Shown: positions 36,101-48,385 of the stretch, piece by piece | Numbering within the stretch: position 1 is the stretch's first letter | Layout: every line of letters starts with the position of its first letter | Assembly: GCA_964036045.1 (NCBI GenBank) | Contig: OZ038385.1 | Location: 36,364,063-36,428,062 of the forward strand | Direction of reading: 5' to 3' | Source: Eutreptiella sp. 'Long Island Sound 2002' | Taxonomy: Eukaryota; Euglenozoa; Euglenophyceae; Eutreptiales; Eutreptiaceae | Length of the DNA: 64,000 bases | Notes under the pieces: model-generated | What the model was told of the DNA's origin: nothing | Seen by the model: only the letters and a program-made list of their open reading frames with translations | Databases searched by the model: none | Made by a program: the position numbers and the translations under genes

Positions 36101-39100
36101 GTATAAAGCACAAGGGGCAAGGGGCATGAACCCTGGTTCATCACGTTCGCGGCGACCCAAACCGAGGTAAGGTGGGATCTGTAGTGAGGAGTAGCGAGAC
36201 GGCAAAGGCATTGCGAGGCCTCGCAATCCAAAAGCGTTGTACATACCTTTTTCTTGATCTTCACACCGGCCAGCAGAACTAGTGCTTTTACTTGAATTCC
36301 GCCCTTTCCCGTCTTGCCTGCGCCAGGTAGCCAGTAACACACTTGCACTTTTTTATACCAGTAATCGTTCTCCGCAATTCCAGGCGTCTCGAGAACCGTT
36401 TGCAGGGCGTCCCAAACAGGCTCCACCTCGCCGTAGATCACAAGCACAGTTTCAGGGTTGTCAATCAACTTGGCCATCACAACAGGACTCACAGGATCAG
36501 CACCGTCCGCCAGATTCGCATTCAGAATGATCATGTCGGTGTCGAGAGCCTCCAAAAACTTCAGGGGATCTTGCGGATCTTTGTAGGGGGCGCACAGCAT
36601 TTTGACCACCTTTCCAGTGACCTCAATGTTCACCACGTCCACTTTTCCGGATTCCGTGGACTTGACTTCCGTCAAGGGCGATGCCAGTCGTGCACGCAGG
36701 CGACCAAGGTCCATTGATGCCCCATGCTTTGGATAAGTGTGTCCCATCGCCGTCCAGAACCGCGCCTTGCTGAGCGTTTCCCATTTTGGCGACAGAGCCT
36801 CAGCTTTCCATTGCCAAGCCCCCAAAGGGATCCGAAACCAAAGGACATCCCAGTCATGCAACGGTACCTTCTCTGCCGGACTGGCCTCTGTAAACGTATG
36901 AAGGGTTGCGTTTACCGTGTTTGCGTGTTTGCCTACTTGCTTGTCAGGGGAACATACTTCGGGTGGGATGGATGACGCTGTCCGGCGCGGCTCCCCAGTG
37001 CCAGTTGATCCACTGCTGCTTCTGATAAGCAGAGGCCCGGTCCTGGATTTCCTTGATGTTCGTCTTTGGTCTTGACATGTCGGCGGCGACCCGTTGGAGG
37101 AGCGATGGCTCGTACAGACCCTGCAAGAACTTCAGCTGGTTCATTGTCACTGGCGTGTCCATCTTCTCGAAATTATCCAGCGACGTCACCGCTGCATCCT
37201 CCGCATGGTACACCCACGTGAAGAACGGTCCAAACGCCTTAACTGAATAAGTCTGGACAGGAGGAGGATGAGTAGCCATGTTCGGATTGCGAGGCCTCGC
37301 ATTCGACAATGGAACATACTTGGAGTTCATCATCGGAAACCTGTGGTGGAATCCAAGCACTTCCGCTCGCAGCTTTCGGGATGGTTCGGTGAATGTGTTC
37401 TCTGGCAGTCTCGTCAGGCCCAGCCGGCGAATCTCGCAAATGCATAAGGAAGTTGTCAGCTGCTTCCGACGGTGGCACGGCGGAGATGTCTAGATCGATG
37501 GCCTGCTTCCGACCGGCGATTCATACTCGGGTAGCCCAATTGGTCTCTGTCTTCAGCAGGTTGACCTTCACCACTTGCATCCACTGCGGTGGGTCGAGGC
37601 CCTTCTCAAGACGTTCGTTTCGGAGCTCTTTCGGCGCACAGACGCAGTGCTACTTTGCAATGACGATCCAATCGTCGGCTGGAGACGAAAAAAGGGTTTT
37701 GAGAGTATGCACATGAAACATCACCGCTGCGACCAGGTTACGTACCTGGTGATTGCCATGCAGTCACGGTAACGGGCTCCTCAGGTGGGTTGGCCATAAG
37801 ACTTCTCTTAACCTCGTCCACTCGCTTCTGTTGATACTTCCGGATCTGGCCGTACTTCTTCTTCTTGTCGATCGAAAGGCTCCCGACGTCGACCTCCACC
37901 TGCAAAGGCTTCTTGTAGAACCTCAAGAACTCCTCTGGCACCGTTTCCTGCGTGGATGGTACTTGTGAGGTGTCTGGTGATGCTCTGCCCGCTTTTGTTG
38001 GCGTCAAACTCTCTGCCATGTTGAAATAGGCCTGTAAAAAAGGGAGAAAACTGTACATCTTTATCCTTTGATTGCGAGGGCTCGCAATCGACATTATAGG
38101 TATTTGTCGGCAATTACCTACTTCGTATTGCGAGGCCTCGCATTAGGGTAACAACATATAGTCAAAAACGCACTTTTTGAAAAGACGATTGCGAGGGCTC
38201 GCATTCCGAACACGCAGTAGTGAGCAAAAGCACCGGCGTGCGCGCAACAACAACAACGAGCTGGGAATCAACCTAAAACCGATTCTATGCATCCGTAAAG
38301 GCCCAGATTGTGTCCAGAATGTTCGTGCGCTGCGCATCAGACCGCAGAGGAACCTTGTTGTCCATCAATCGTATTACGGCAGGTGAGAAATTCCGGGGCT
38401 GCCGCAGAAATGTACGCAAAACATCGGTCAACACAGTCCTGTATGTGTCCACGTCCAGCTCGCTGTAAGGGTCGGACGGAAAATCTGGTTCAGCCTCCCA
38501 GTGCCTCTCCATGGTCGAGGTACCCGACTGCCAAGGACAGTACCGAATTCTCAGGCGGTCGTCAGTAACATACGAGTGCAAGCGCTGTCGGATCTCGGTT
38601 TCAATGTCGGCGGACAAACCACTAACCAGCAGGCGTCTGTTAATTCTCGCAGGGCAGATCTAGACAAACAAATCTTCCACGTCGCTCGGTGTGACAGCCC
38701 AAGTGTGTCGATCCTTCATGGACCCAAGTCGACTGAGCATGACTTCGCCAAACTCCTCACCATAGCACCATTCTGGCAGGCGCTGTTGAACGCCTGCCAA
38801 TGCAACAACGCAACACCGATGGTCCTCACATACACAACAAGATCAGCTGCAGCCCTGCCGAGCTCTGTCAAAAGCACGAACACCAGTCGCAAAACATTTT
38901 GGGGCGTCGATGGCGGATCCTAGGTGCCGTCCAGACCAGTTGCATTGTCTCACGAGAAATCCACAGTAGAGGACAAGCGGACACCAGTTCTGCAGAAGGT
39001 TCACCATTGCTTTACATACTTCACTCTTCAGTCGATCCATCGCCGTCCCACCGTGATCGGCAACAGCCTGTAACCTGTTCGACTTCCGACGCAACTGCCG

Positions 39101-42100
39101 CAAGAAATGGGGCGCTCCTTTGAGGATGCCGGCAATAGTTCTCTCCATGACTCTGAGCTTCGGGTACGACCCTACTGTTTTCCCCCACTCCTAAGCGGCC
39201 AAAGCGGAAGTACACAAACAGCGAATGAAAGCGGCGCCACACGTTGGTCACAAGGTATTTATAGGGATGCCAACACCCGTACAAGACAGGAGTCTTCTTC
39301 AATTTTTCGTGCCAGTTCCACCGCTGCGTTCTGTCGGAGTAGAGCAACTTCAGGCATCTTTTGTGTATGTTCTCATCAACGAGGATGGGCACAATGGGGT
39401 GCGTGTGGTTCGACAAGGATGTAATGTAGTCCAACACCTCGACCAGGCCCTTGTACGAGGATACCTGATGTGTACTCAGCAGCAGTGGTTTCCAACCAGG
39501 ATTCGGTACTGGATCTCGCACGATGTCAAGGGGCGCCCTGATGCTCGGTATTGCTGCAGGTCTGTCCGCAAGCAGGCCCAGATCTGTCACGATCCCATGA
39601 AAGCTCCGTTTCATTCTCACAAGCGCTGCAGCCACACTGCCGATGCTGCCGATGAGCACATCTATGTTTGGGTGTCCTCTGAAATACGGCAACCTGCACG
39701 GAATCTCAACGACGCAAAGGGCTGTGCAATTTTGAGACTGATCCTGGATCGTTGGATGCGTTCCATACTGCTTAATGTAACAATTGTCGATCCAGACGCA
39801 AACCTGCCGGTTCTCCATCCATCGCCATGTCTCAAGCATCTTTCCCGCGGACCGTTCCTTCATAGTTTCCTCTCGCAGCCGCAGCAGTCCTGTCCTGCGC
39901 AACCGGCGCCTGTTCTGGCGACCGATAGAGGCAAAACCCGGGGCGTCCTCGTCCTGGTGCTGGGGTGTGCACCGCAAGCGCAAGATTTTGTATAAGTTGA
40001 AGAACTCCTCCTTGAAGTGATTAGCCGCTCGGCTCTCTGGTCCGCTTTTCAACCTCAGTAGTGAGTGCCGTGTCTTCCTGTTCAGTCGCAACAAGCGCGC
40101 AAAATCAAAAAAGAAAACAGCTCCACTCTTGTTCTTTTCAACGGCAGCCCATAGTGATTCAGCAGTGGTATACCCATGTTCCGTTGCACAGAAAGCTCGC
40201 AATCGCCTGACAGTCCGTTCCAGCTCCCTCTTCGCTCGATGCGCAATGTTACGTGGCATGAACAATCATCTCAAAAATCAAAAATGTGCATTTTATTATA
40301 CAATTCCACAAAAAACAGGCTCCTTTAACGCTACAGGTAAATAAAATTTCTTGCCAGCACAGCGCTGCACACGCGACACGCGCATATCGATCTTTGCGCG
40401 CAACTCCGCCGCGCGTGCGCATTCTCGGTTACTGGTAACGGTCGACTGGTCCCACATTTCTCTTGTTTATCACACTTGCGGTACCCAGTTGCGAACCGCG
40501 ACCATCGCTGTTGGGCAGTGAAGCCAGCGGTGACCACAGTATGAAAACTGGAGTTGCCGGCGGGACCTGTATGGGCGCCCATACAGTAGCGCCGCATCAA
40601 AGGGAATGCACATGCTGTGTAGTTGGTGGATCTGTCCATTTTGTTAGTTCCTGCTCTATTATTGCGAGTCCTCGCATTTCGATTCGCGAAACTACACCTT
40701 TTGAGAATATTTCGAAACGGAATGCGTGGCCTCGCATTCGAAGAAGAATGTTATTTGTCGTAATTACCCTTATGCGAACTCTGCATGCGTTCGACTCTTG
40801 TAAAACAAATGAAATCGAATCATTGTATTGCGAGGCCTCGCAATATGCTGCAGAAAAAAGGAGTAATAACCTACACGTGGTGCGACGCACAGTGGGTTGC
40901 CCTTCCATATCGCGATACCATTGTACGCAGCAGTACAAAGGAGCCCAATTTGTTGCAACGTCACGAAAAAGGTACCTTTTTTTACTGAAAAAACATTCAA
41001 GAAAAATCAGGGCCAAAAAAACAGGGTAATTCACTGAAATAACCCACATCATTTCTCGGTGTTTTTTTTAAAAAAGAGCGGTACGAAAGCGTACCTGTTT
41101 CGGCCGCCTAAGGCACTAACGCATTGAACAGAGCGTAGAAGACACCGGGAATAAGCGGCGTGCGATGTGCACATGCTGTGGACGTGGAGAGACAAGTTTT
41201 TTAAGAAGGGATGCATAGGCTCGTACAACCATTTTTCAGAGATTGTGCGGGTGGTACACGACGTGTGTAGACGCTGCGTGCCGCTTGTGGGCCCCTGTGC
41301 ACAGTTTGTGGCGTTTGCTTTTCAGTTTCATGACGTCCGCCCCATCTTTTGGGGACTTGCAGAACTTTTGGCATGTTTCGGTGGTGGCAATGGCTGGTTG
41401 GGCCCTTGGAGAATGACCGACATCCTGTGCCATGTCTTTCGTGTGACCTGCCTTCGCCGATGGACATCATTAGTGGGGTCGGGGGGCAGGCAGAGCGAGC
41501 GAGGGGGGGGGGGGGGGGGGATGTGCGGGAGAGTGAAATGCCGGTCCCACTGCTCACCATCGCAGCAGACGGCCCCCGTGGCGTCCACCCCACGGCCGGT
41601 GCCGGCGCGCTTCGCGCATTCAGTCATGCCCAGTGCAGTTCGGAGGGTGCCCTCCCCCACATTTGATGCGGGAAATCGTTCGGGGTCCGGAGACCGAATT
41701 CATTGGATTGAAAGAGTGAAACGAAGCAAATGACAGCGGATCTGCCTGGCATCTCGTTGTTGTTGGGGGGGCGACAAAACCAACGTCTGTGAGTGCTCTT
41801 CTGAAAACATTTACTCAAAATGTTTGCCTGGTACCGTAAGGTTTTTAATTTTTGACAGGCTCATGAGAGTAAAAACAGAAGGCAGCTGGTCGCCACAAGT
41901 GGATCGCTGGTCAGGTATGTCCCATGCATGACACACGCTGTGCACTGCTCTTGTGTGCTTCCTTCTGTTAAACCGCTAGGCTTGTTACCGTTGTGTTGTG
42001 GGGTGTCATGGTGTCATGGTGTCTTCTGCCGGGTCCCGCCCGCGCAGGAGCGGTTGCCTGTGGTCCCAGCCAGGCCAGAGCAGCACAATACCGCAGCAAG

Positions 42101-45100
42101 TGCAATGCCCTGTCGCGCAGCGCTCGTGCCCCCCCCCACCCTCGTGGGGGGGGGGGGGGCGCTTAGGGCTCTTACACCTCAGCGCCCCCCCTCCCTCCTC
42201 CTGCACCCGTGCATATGGAACAACAAACCACCGTCGCCTCAGCGGCGCCCCACCGGTGTACCTGCATGACGCTGAAGGGCTCAACAGTGTGCGTGGCCCG
42301 CTTGCCCATCAATGCAAAGTCCGTGGGGCCGTCGCCAACGCCCCGCAGTTTGGCCATGAAGCGCATGGTCGTTGCGAAGGGATTGCGGAACACCACGTTG
42401 CCGTTGCCGGACCACCCAACGGGCGCCTGGATGACCACCTGCGCCGAAGGAGGGGGAGGGGAGGCATCACGGCTGAAGGAGTATGCCGGTTGGTACTGCC
42501 GGGGGGACCTACGCGTACGCCATTTGAGGACGGAATCCTCCACTTATGGATACGAGGGGGGGGGGCTTGGCAGGGGGACAATATCGACGGAGATAATTTC
42601 AGAAGGGGAAATTTTCGCCACCTCCAGGAATCCTGAAGCTTGCTGTTGTTTAGTGGTGGGCTCTGGATGGGGGATGTCCTGGGCTGGGGACCTGTCCATT
42701 TTGGTCATTGCACGTCCCACTCGATGCAGAGGCCCCGGTGCACTCCCCGGGAGTGTGCACCTCCCCCATCACGGATGTCGCCTTTCGGCTGGTCACCGTC
42801 CCGCCACAAGCGGGGGCTCTGGTATCCACCTGCGCCCCGTGCACTCTCTGGGAATGCTGCATCCCTCACCCGCCTGGGCATGGGCATGGGGAGGGGAGGG
42901 GTAGGGGGGGTTGCCAGAAAGGCTGAGTGAAGCGTGCCGGGTGGACCTCCGGGTGCGGCCCCTGGTCCGGGTCTTCAGAAGGACATGGTTGTTCGCAGAC
43001 GGGGGGGAAATGTGTTTTGGGAACGTGAGAGTGGGCCTCTGCCCACGGGTGCCGCTTCTGCGAGGCAGCCCCTCCGTGGGGCACCCGTAACCAGGCCTGT
43101 GCTTGAAAGGGCTGTTGGGGGGGAGGGGGGTTTGGGACCCAAAAGTTTGCGTACCAAAAATGCCCCAAACAAATTTGTCCTTCAGTAAATTTCATTTTTC
43201 CCCACTCTAAAGATTTTGGTGAGGGGGGGGGGGTCCGGGGGGGGGGGGGGCAACACCATTGGCATTTCAAATATTAAAGCACAGGCCTGCCCGTAACCCA
43301 CCGCCAGAGGGTGGGAAATGGGGTATGTTGCGAACGAACCCCCCCCCCCCCCCGGGGACTTGCTTGAGCCGGGGGGGGGAGGGGGGGAGGGGTTCCTGGG
43401 GGGAGGGGTCCCCCCCCCCGTCGGAACGTACCTAGTCCACAGGGAACAGAAAATTTATTGGGCAACGAACCACTCAGCACATGGAAATGTCATCTTGTTG
43501 GTAGCAAACAAAGCCAATTCATCATAGCAGGTCAATTCAGGGTTCCCTCATCTAACCAAGACACAACAAATACAACAAAGCTGGACATTCACCATCTCAT
43601 GCCAGCTCACAGTGATCATGGTCAATCAGAATTAGACTCCCCTGAAGTGGAGCCTCCATCTGTAGTGGAAGTGGAGCTGGAACCTGATGATGATGAGGAA
43701 TTTGAGTCACTGCCTGAATGGGAGACATTAGACAAGTGTTGCCATTGGCACACTCAAAAACAGTGTGGCACATGCCTTTTGTGCCTCATTGTATGCTTCT
43801 TGTCTCTTCCGGCCAGTGATCCTACCTTTAAACCTAAAATAAAGCAGCGCGTCGATTATGTCTTTGTGTTTTGCGCGTGGCGACGGTTGGACTGGGGAGC
43901 AGAAATACACTGACAACGAGCGTTGGGTCATGGTAGTCTGCAAGACAAGGAACGCAGAGTACACATAAAATGATAAGTAAACAGTGTGTGGCGTGCGCCG
44001 AAGGCGCCGAGAAATTTTTTCCCCGTCACGAAAAAAAGTTCCCAAAACCCAGGTTTTCAGCTGCACTTGAGCTGAGGGGGGAGGGGGGGAGGGGGTCCAG
44101 GGGGGAGGGGTCCCCCCCCCGTCGGAATGAAAATTAAAGCAAGTCCCTGCCCCCCCCCCCCCCCCCCCCGGCGATTGAATGATGCACTTGCCAGAGGGGA
44201 ACACAAGACCTCGTCCATTCGGGTGGGCGGGTGCCCATGGCCAGTCACATTGAACACCCAACTTCCGACGCGTGAGCTCAGGAACGTGATCTGCGCCGCC
44301 TGGTGCTCGTCCATGGCGCTGGGCTGGTAGGTGATCGTGGGGGTCGCGTCCTGGAACGGCTTCAGCGTCAGCGGCGCGGGGCTGACCACGAAATTGATGG
44401 GGTTCGTGTTCACAACCGACAGATTCAGCTCCTGGTCGGTGGGGTTCTGGATGAGCACCTGACATGATACGAAGGGGTTGTGGGAAAGGCTGTGGGAGAG
44501 GGGGTTGTACACAACGATGGGCATGTACAGGGCTGGAGGACGAAAGAGAGTTGGGTTAGGGTTAGGGTCACCGAGCTGGTGGAACCAGTCTTGGTTTTAT
44601 AACCCTCTTTAGTGTCTAGGGTGGACGTAACAGGTTTGGCAAGCAGCAAGCAAGCACGCAAGCAGCAAGCAAGCAAGCAAGCAAGCGAGCAAGCAGCAAG
44701 CAGCAAGCACGCGCGAAATGGGGGAAAATCACAGCTCCGTCGTGGTGCCTGGGATTCGGCCAAAATTTTGGTGGATGCTACCTGTGAGTGTGAGGGACAA
44801 CCACACAAAGTATGAGCCAGAAACTCAACGGTGGCGGCCGGGAACAGGCGTTGCAAGTGCTGGACCTCCATTTCAAAATCTGCAATGTAGGGCCAAAATC
44901 AGCCTTTTTTTGCCCAAAACTGCCCTAGAACCTGCTGAAAACGGCCAAATGCAGGGAAATAGTGCCTACGCAACACATGCAGCTAGACTACCCTGTGCCA
45001 AAGGGCCCTCTAGGGCCCTCTAACTCCACAATATGTCTGCGAACCGCCCCCAAAAGGCCCAGAATTTGTGCACATTGGCCGCCGACAGCCCCCGACCAAA

Positions 45101-48100
45101 AACAGACCATATTTTGGGCTACGTGGCTCAAAACGCGATTTTGAGCGCACCTAATCCACCCGCAACCACCCACTTTTGGTGGTTTCCACCCCTCAAAATC
45201 ACCCTAACCGACGCCTAGACCCCCGTACTTAGGCCCAGTGGGCTGCGGCAAGCTGCAAGAGGTAGCCCAAAGAGGTGGGTGCCAAAATGGGTCAACAAGG
45301 TCCACCGGGTGCAAAGAAAAGAATTTTCTCAAAAATGATCCTGTACCACATGGAATGCCAAGGCAAGTATTTTTGGCGTGTTTTGAGCTCATGGTGGCCC
45401 GTTTTGGCCCTACTAAATTCCCAAAATGCCTTGAAAATGGGCCGTTTTGGGACCAAAAATGGGTCAAAAATGGGTCAAAAATGTGTTTTTTCAAAGATGA
45501 TCCTACACCGTTTGGGGTGCACAAACAAGTGAAATGAGCCCTTTTTGAGCCCATTGCAAGCCATTTTGGCCCCTCCAAAGTCACAAAATGCACTGAAAAT
45601 GGGTTGTTTGGCGACCGAAAATAGGTCAAAAATGGGTCAACAATGTGGTTTTCCAAAAAATAATCCTAGACCATTTGGGGTGCACAAACAAGTGAAATGA
45701 GCCCTTTTTGAGCCGAATGCAAGCCATTTTGGCCCCTTCACAGTCACAAAATGCCTTGAAAATGGGCTGTTTTGGGACCAAAAATCAATCAAAAATGGAT
45801 CCAAAAATGTATTTTTCCAAAGATACTTTTAGACTATCTGGGGTGCACAAACAGGTGGAATGAGCCCATTTTGAGCCCATGTTGAGCAATTTTGGCCCCT
45901 CTCAAATCCGAAAGGGCCTTGAGAATGGGCCAATTTGGGACTACAAATGCCTCACAAACAGGTCAAAACCATGGTTTTCCAAAAACGATCCCAGTCCAGT
46001 TGTGGTGCCCAAACGGATGAATACAGCTCATTTTCAGCCCCTTTTGAGCTGCTCTCATCCACTTTCCAGTGCGTACCTCATTTGTCGTTGAAGTCTCCTA
46101 GACGATGTTCCTTCCCCCACCGGCTTGGTCCCAATATTCAATCCTGGTCAGGGTTAGGCGTGGGCGCGGGCTGTTATGCAGAGGGTTGTGGGGGCTTGGA
46201 GAGGTTTGGAGAGGTATGCGGGGGCTGTGGAGGTCGAAGTAGTCGCCGGGTGTGGGGGAGTCGAACGCTGGAGATAACTGGAGGGGGTTGTGGAATTTCA
46301 TGGAGGGTTGGGGGAGTCCCTGCACGGCGCGCATGGGCAGAGAGCACTCGCACATCGTTGGCTCCGTACACAGCACTGGCCCGGACGTGCCACTTGGTGT
46401 TCCGATTCCGCAGTTTCGAACGGCTTCTCGAATCCCAAATACAGTGCCATCAGAGCGCCTATAAGGCAGTTCAGCCTCCAGTTGAGAGATAGACGGGACT
46501 GCTTCCATTGCAGTCTGTTTGGCGACCAGAAGCGCGTTAAGCGTTGTCTGCTCCTCACTAAAGGCTAACGGCTCTGCTGTTTGCAGATAATCCTGTAACG
46601 ACTGCCATTTCTCACGTTCTCAACTTCGCGACTTCGGATCGCAAACGACGCGACTTTGGGTCACCTTTGCTGTTGGGCCCTCGGGACCCGGCGTACCGTG
46701 CGGCTGTTCAGTGCAGAGGTTTAAAGGGAGTGACACAGCACTGCAGGGGTTGCGGCACGCTGCTAAGTGTCACCCGAAACGACAGAGGGCTGCAGAGGGT
46801 GTCGAGAAATGATCGAGAAATGAAATGAAAAATGAATATTTGTTGAGGGTGCACTGGGTCGCGGAGGATGAAACGGGGTTGCAGACGCTGACCTGCACAG
46901 CCTTTGACTTGCCCAGGTCGCAGTGCATGTCCTCCAGTTCCACCGGCTCCGGCTCATGCGCCTGCAGCAGCAGCTTGTACCAGTACTCCCCGACAACTTC
47001 GCTGTGGAACGACAAAGAGCCCTCCCAAATCCCGGCGGACAGAGGTGCGAACACCAGCTCGTAATCCTTCGACTCGTACGGCCCCAACGCAATGGTGTCC
47101 GCACCAATGAGCCCGTCGCCCTTCAATTTGACCTAAAACAAAGTGGGGGGCACACGCAGTTCAGTGACTGCTGACCGAGCAGCAGAGCAGGCACACACAC
47201 GCTCAATCACACTTACGGCGGAATTGGTCACACGATCTGCACTTCATTCTCCGTCATCCATCACACGTTGTTTCGTGCAACTGCGGGATCCCAGTCATCC
47301 TCCTTTCGCCCCTTGTGAACTGCGCTGCCGCTGGCGAGAACTTGGGCAGCAACGAACTGGACCCATTGATGGACCCACAACCCTTTGTTCAGCTCTGTCA
47401 AATCAAAGTCAGCGTTCATGGAAAAGAAAAAATCCGGGACATCCGGTCGCCGGCGTAGGCGCACACTTAGACAGCGGTTGCAGAGTAACCGGCAGCGGTC
47501 GGAGGGAAGCGCGCGCCGTTTGGAGGGCAACCGACGGCGGTTCGAGGGCAATGGACGGCGGTTGAAGGGCAACAGACAGCAACAAGGGACCACGTTTTTG
47601 ACTGGAAAAAAAACCCTGTCCACTAAAAAACGTCCTAGAGAGCAGCGCGGTGCGGAGGGTTCCAGACCTACCACCCATGTGCACTCCCTGTGCCAAAAGT
47701 ACAGCCCTTCCCCCAAAATAAGAACTGGACCCAAAATAAGAACACCCCAAAAATCACAACCGCCCCGGGTTTTGCACGGGGATGTGCCTTTGGACCATGA
47801 CAAGCAGCATGCAACCGATAGGCATGAAATCCCCATCAGCACCTGGGCTTCCGCCCCATGGCCCCATTACCGCCCAGGGGCTAGGGAGGGGTGGGGCGTG
47901 CAGAGGGGGCGCGAGCGGCGTGCGTCGGTAGGCCCCTGCGGGTTCAAAACGGATCATTCGCGTATGTACTTCGCAGCCACGTAGCCCCCTCCCCCAAGAT
48001 AAGAATCAGTTGTTAAGGCTGGCCCAGCCGGCGGTTGTCTTGTTCCTATTTTTAGGGGTGGCTCTCCGCTGTTCGCCCCTAATGCCTCCTCCTTGCGCCA

Positions 48101-48353
48101 CCAGAAAAATCGATGTGCCCGCGCCTTCGACCTGTCCACTAGTAGTGCAGCAAAGCGGGTGTCTGTGTGTGTGTGTACGGATGCCAACTGGTGCCCCAAA
48201 AAAGAAGATGCCGGGAGGTTGCCAATGACGTCTGCGCCAACGCTCTTCCTCCGAGGAAATATTTGCCCTGTTCACGGGCAGGCATGACATGACATGTGCA
48301 AGTAAAGGGCCTAAGGGCCCGAAAACCTTGGTTGACGCATCAAATTTGCAAGC

Positions 48354-48385
<32 letters not shown>

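Larger units (their letters stand above)
35443..38019 (-). pseudogene. Transposon gene 2: acidic/basic accessory protein, broken
   Basis: Exons 38019-37746, 37678-37320, 37252-36958 and 36887-36247 join in phase. It starts MAESLTPTKAGRAS and runs through DDWIVIAK, FGPFFTWVYHAEDAA and LHDWDVLWFRIPLGAWQWKA. A last exon, 36178-35443, ends with an acidic stretch (DEDLEDLGDDDND) and lysine-rich segments (KPKKPKTK, LKKKKKP), typical of a nuclear DNA-associated protein. I recognise no domain. Two in-frame stops lie in exon 2 (TAG 37652-37650, TGA 37523-37521); each is one C-to-T change from a sense codon. Removing the segment 36246-36179, which has intron-like borders, shifts the frame, whereas reading through it keeps the frame. 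By position it may assist transposition or bind the palindromes; that is inference. Confidence 0.6.
34798..41112. mobile_element. 6,315-bp DNA transposon with 33-bp terminal inverted repeats
   Basis: The ends begin CTTAGGCGGCCGAA and include CAGGTACGCTTT and GTACC; left 34798-34830 and right 41080-41112 are inverted repeats with 31 of 33 matches. GCACT flanks both. Inside, on the minus strand, are two genes: a probable transposase (40265-38285) and a second protein (38019-35443). The subterminal parts are AT-rich, unlike the GC-rich host intron. A palindrome, GCGAGGCCTCGC or a one-base variant, occurs eleven times. A 5-bp duplication with these ends does not match families I can name with confidence; Transib also makes 5-bp duplications but has CAC ends. 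Both genes are damaged, so this copy is probably inactive. Confidence 0.88.
33722..42261 (-). other. CFAP47 intron of 8.5 kb carrying a DNA transposon
   Basis: The exons on both sides join in phase 0, so this is a true intron. It contains RNase H relic copy 2 (33808-34046), a pair of TTGCGAAAAATTGCGG blocks (34538-34707), the 6.3-kb transposon (34798-41112), and an 18-G run (41503-41520). The transposon genes run on the same strand as CFAP47. Confidence 0.8.
42439..44209 (-). other. CFAP47 intron, 1.8 kb
   Basis: It contains the GGGGACAAT repeat (42566-42672), several G-runs, two partial copies of the 9.3-kb inverted-repeat element (43354-43420, 44063-44149), and a plus-strand acidic reading frame described separately. 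Confidence 0.6.
44459..46892 (-). other. CFAP47 intron with satellite array, 2.4 kb
   Basis: It contains a TTAGGG doublet (44553-44567), a GCAAGCA-type simple repeat (44638-44711), and the 163-bp satellite (45300-46075). The 46.1-46.7 kb part has GGTTGTGGGGG-type degenerate repeats at 46165-46315. Confidence 0.65.

Noticed and set aside
35137-40841. A CRISPR-like array of short repeats
   Set aside because: Spacing is irregular (46 to about 2,460 bp), the repeat is palindromic and the host is eukaryotic; the copies belong to a transposon.
45559-45733. AGCCATTTTGGC at 45559-45570 and 45722-45733, resembling part of the dinoflagellate spliced leader
   Set aside because: It occurs at the same place in successive units of the 163-bp satellite and lacks the leader's flanking bases.
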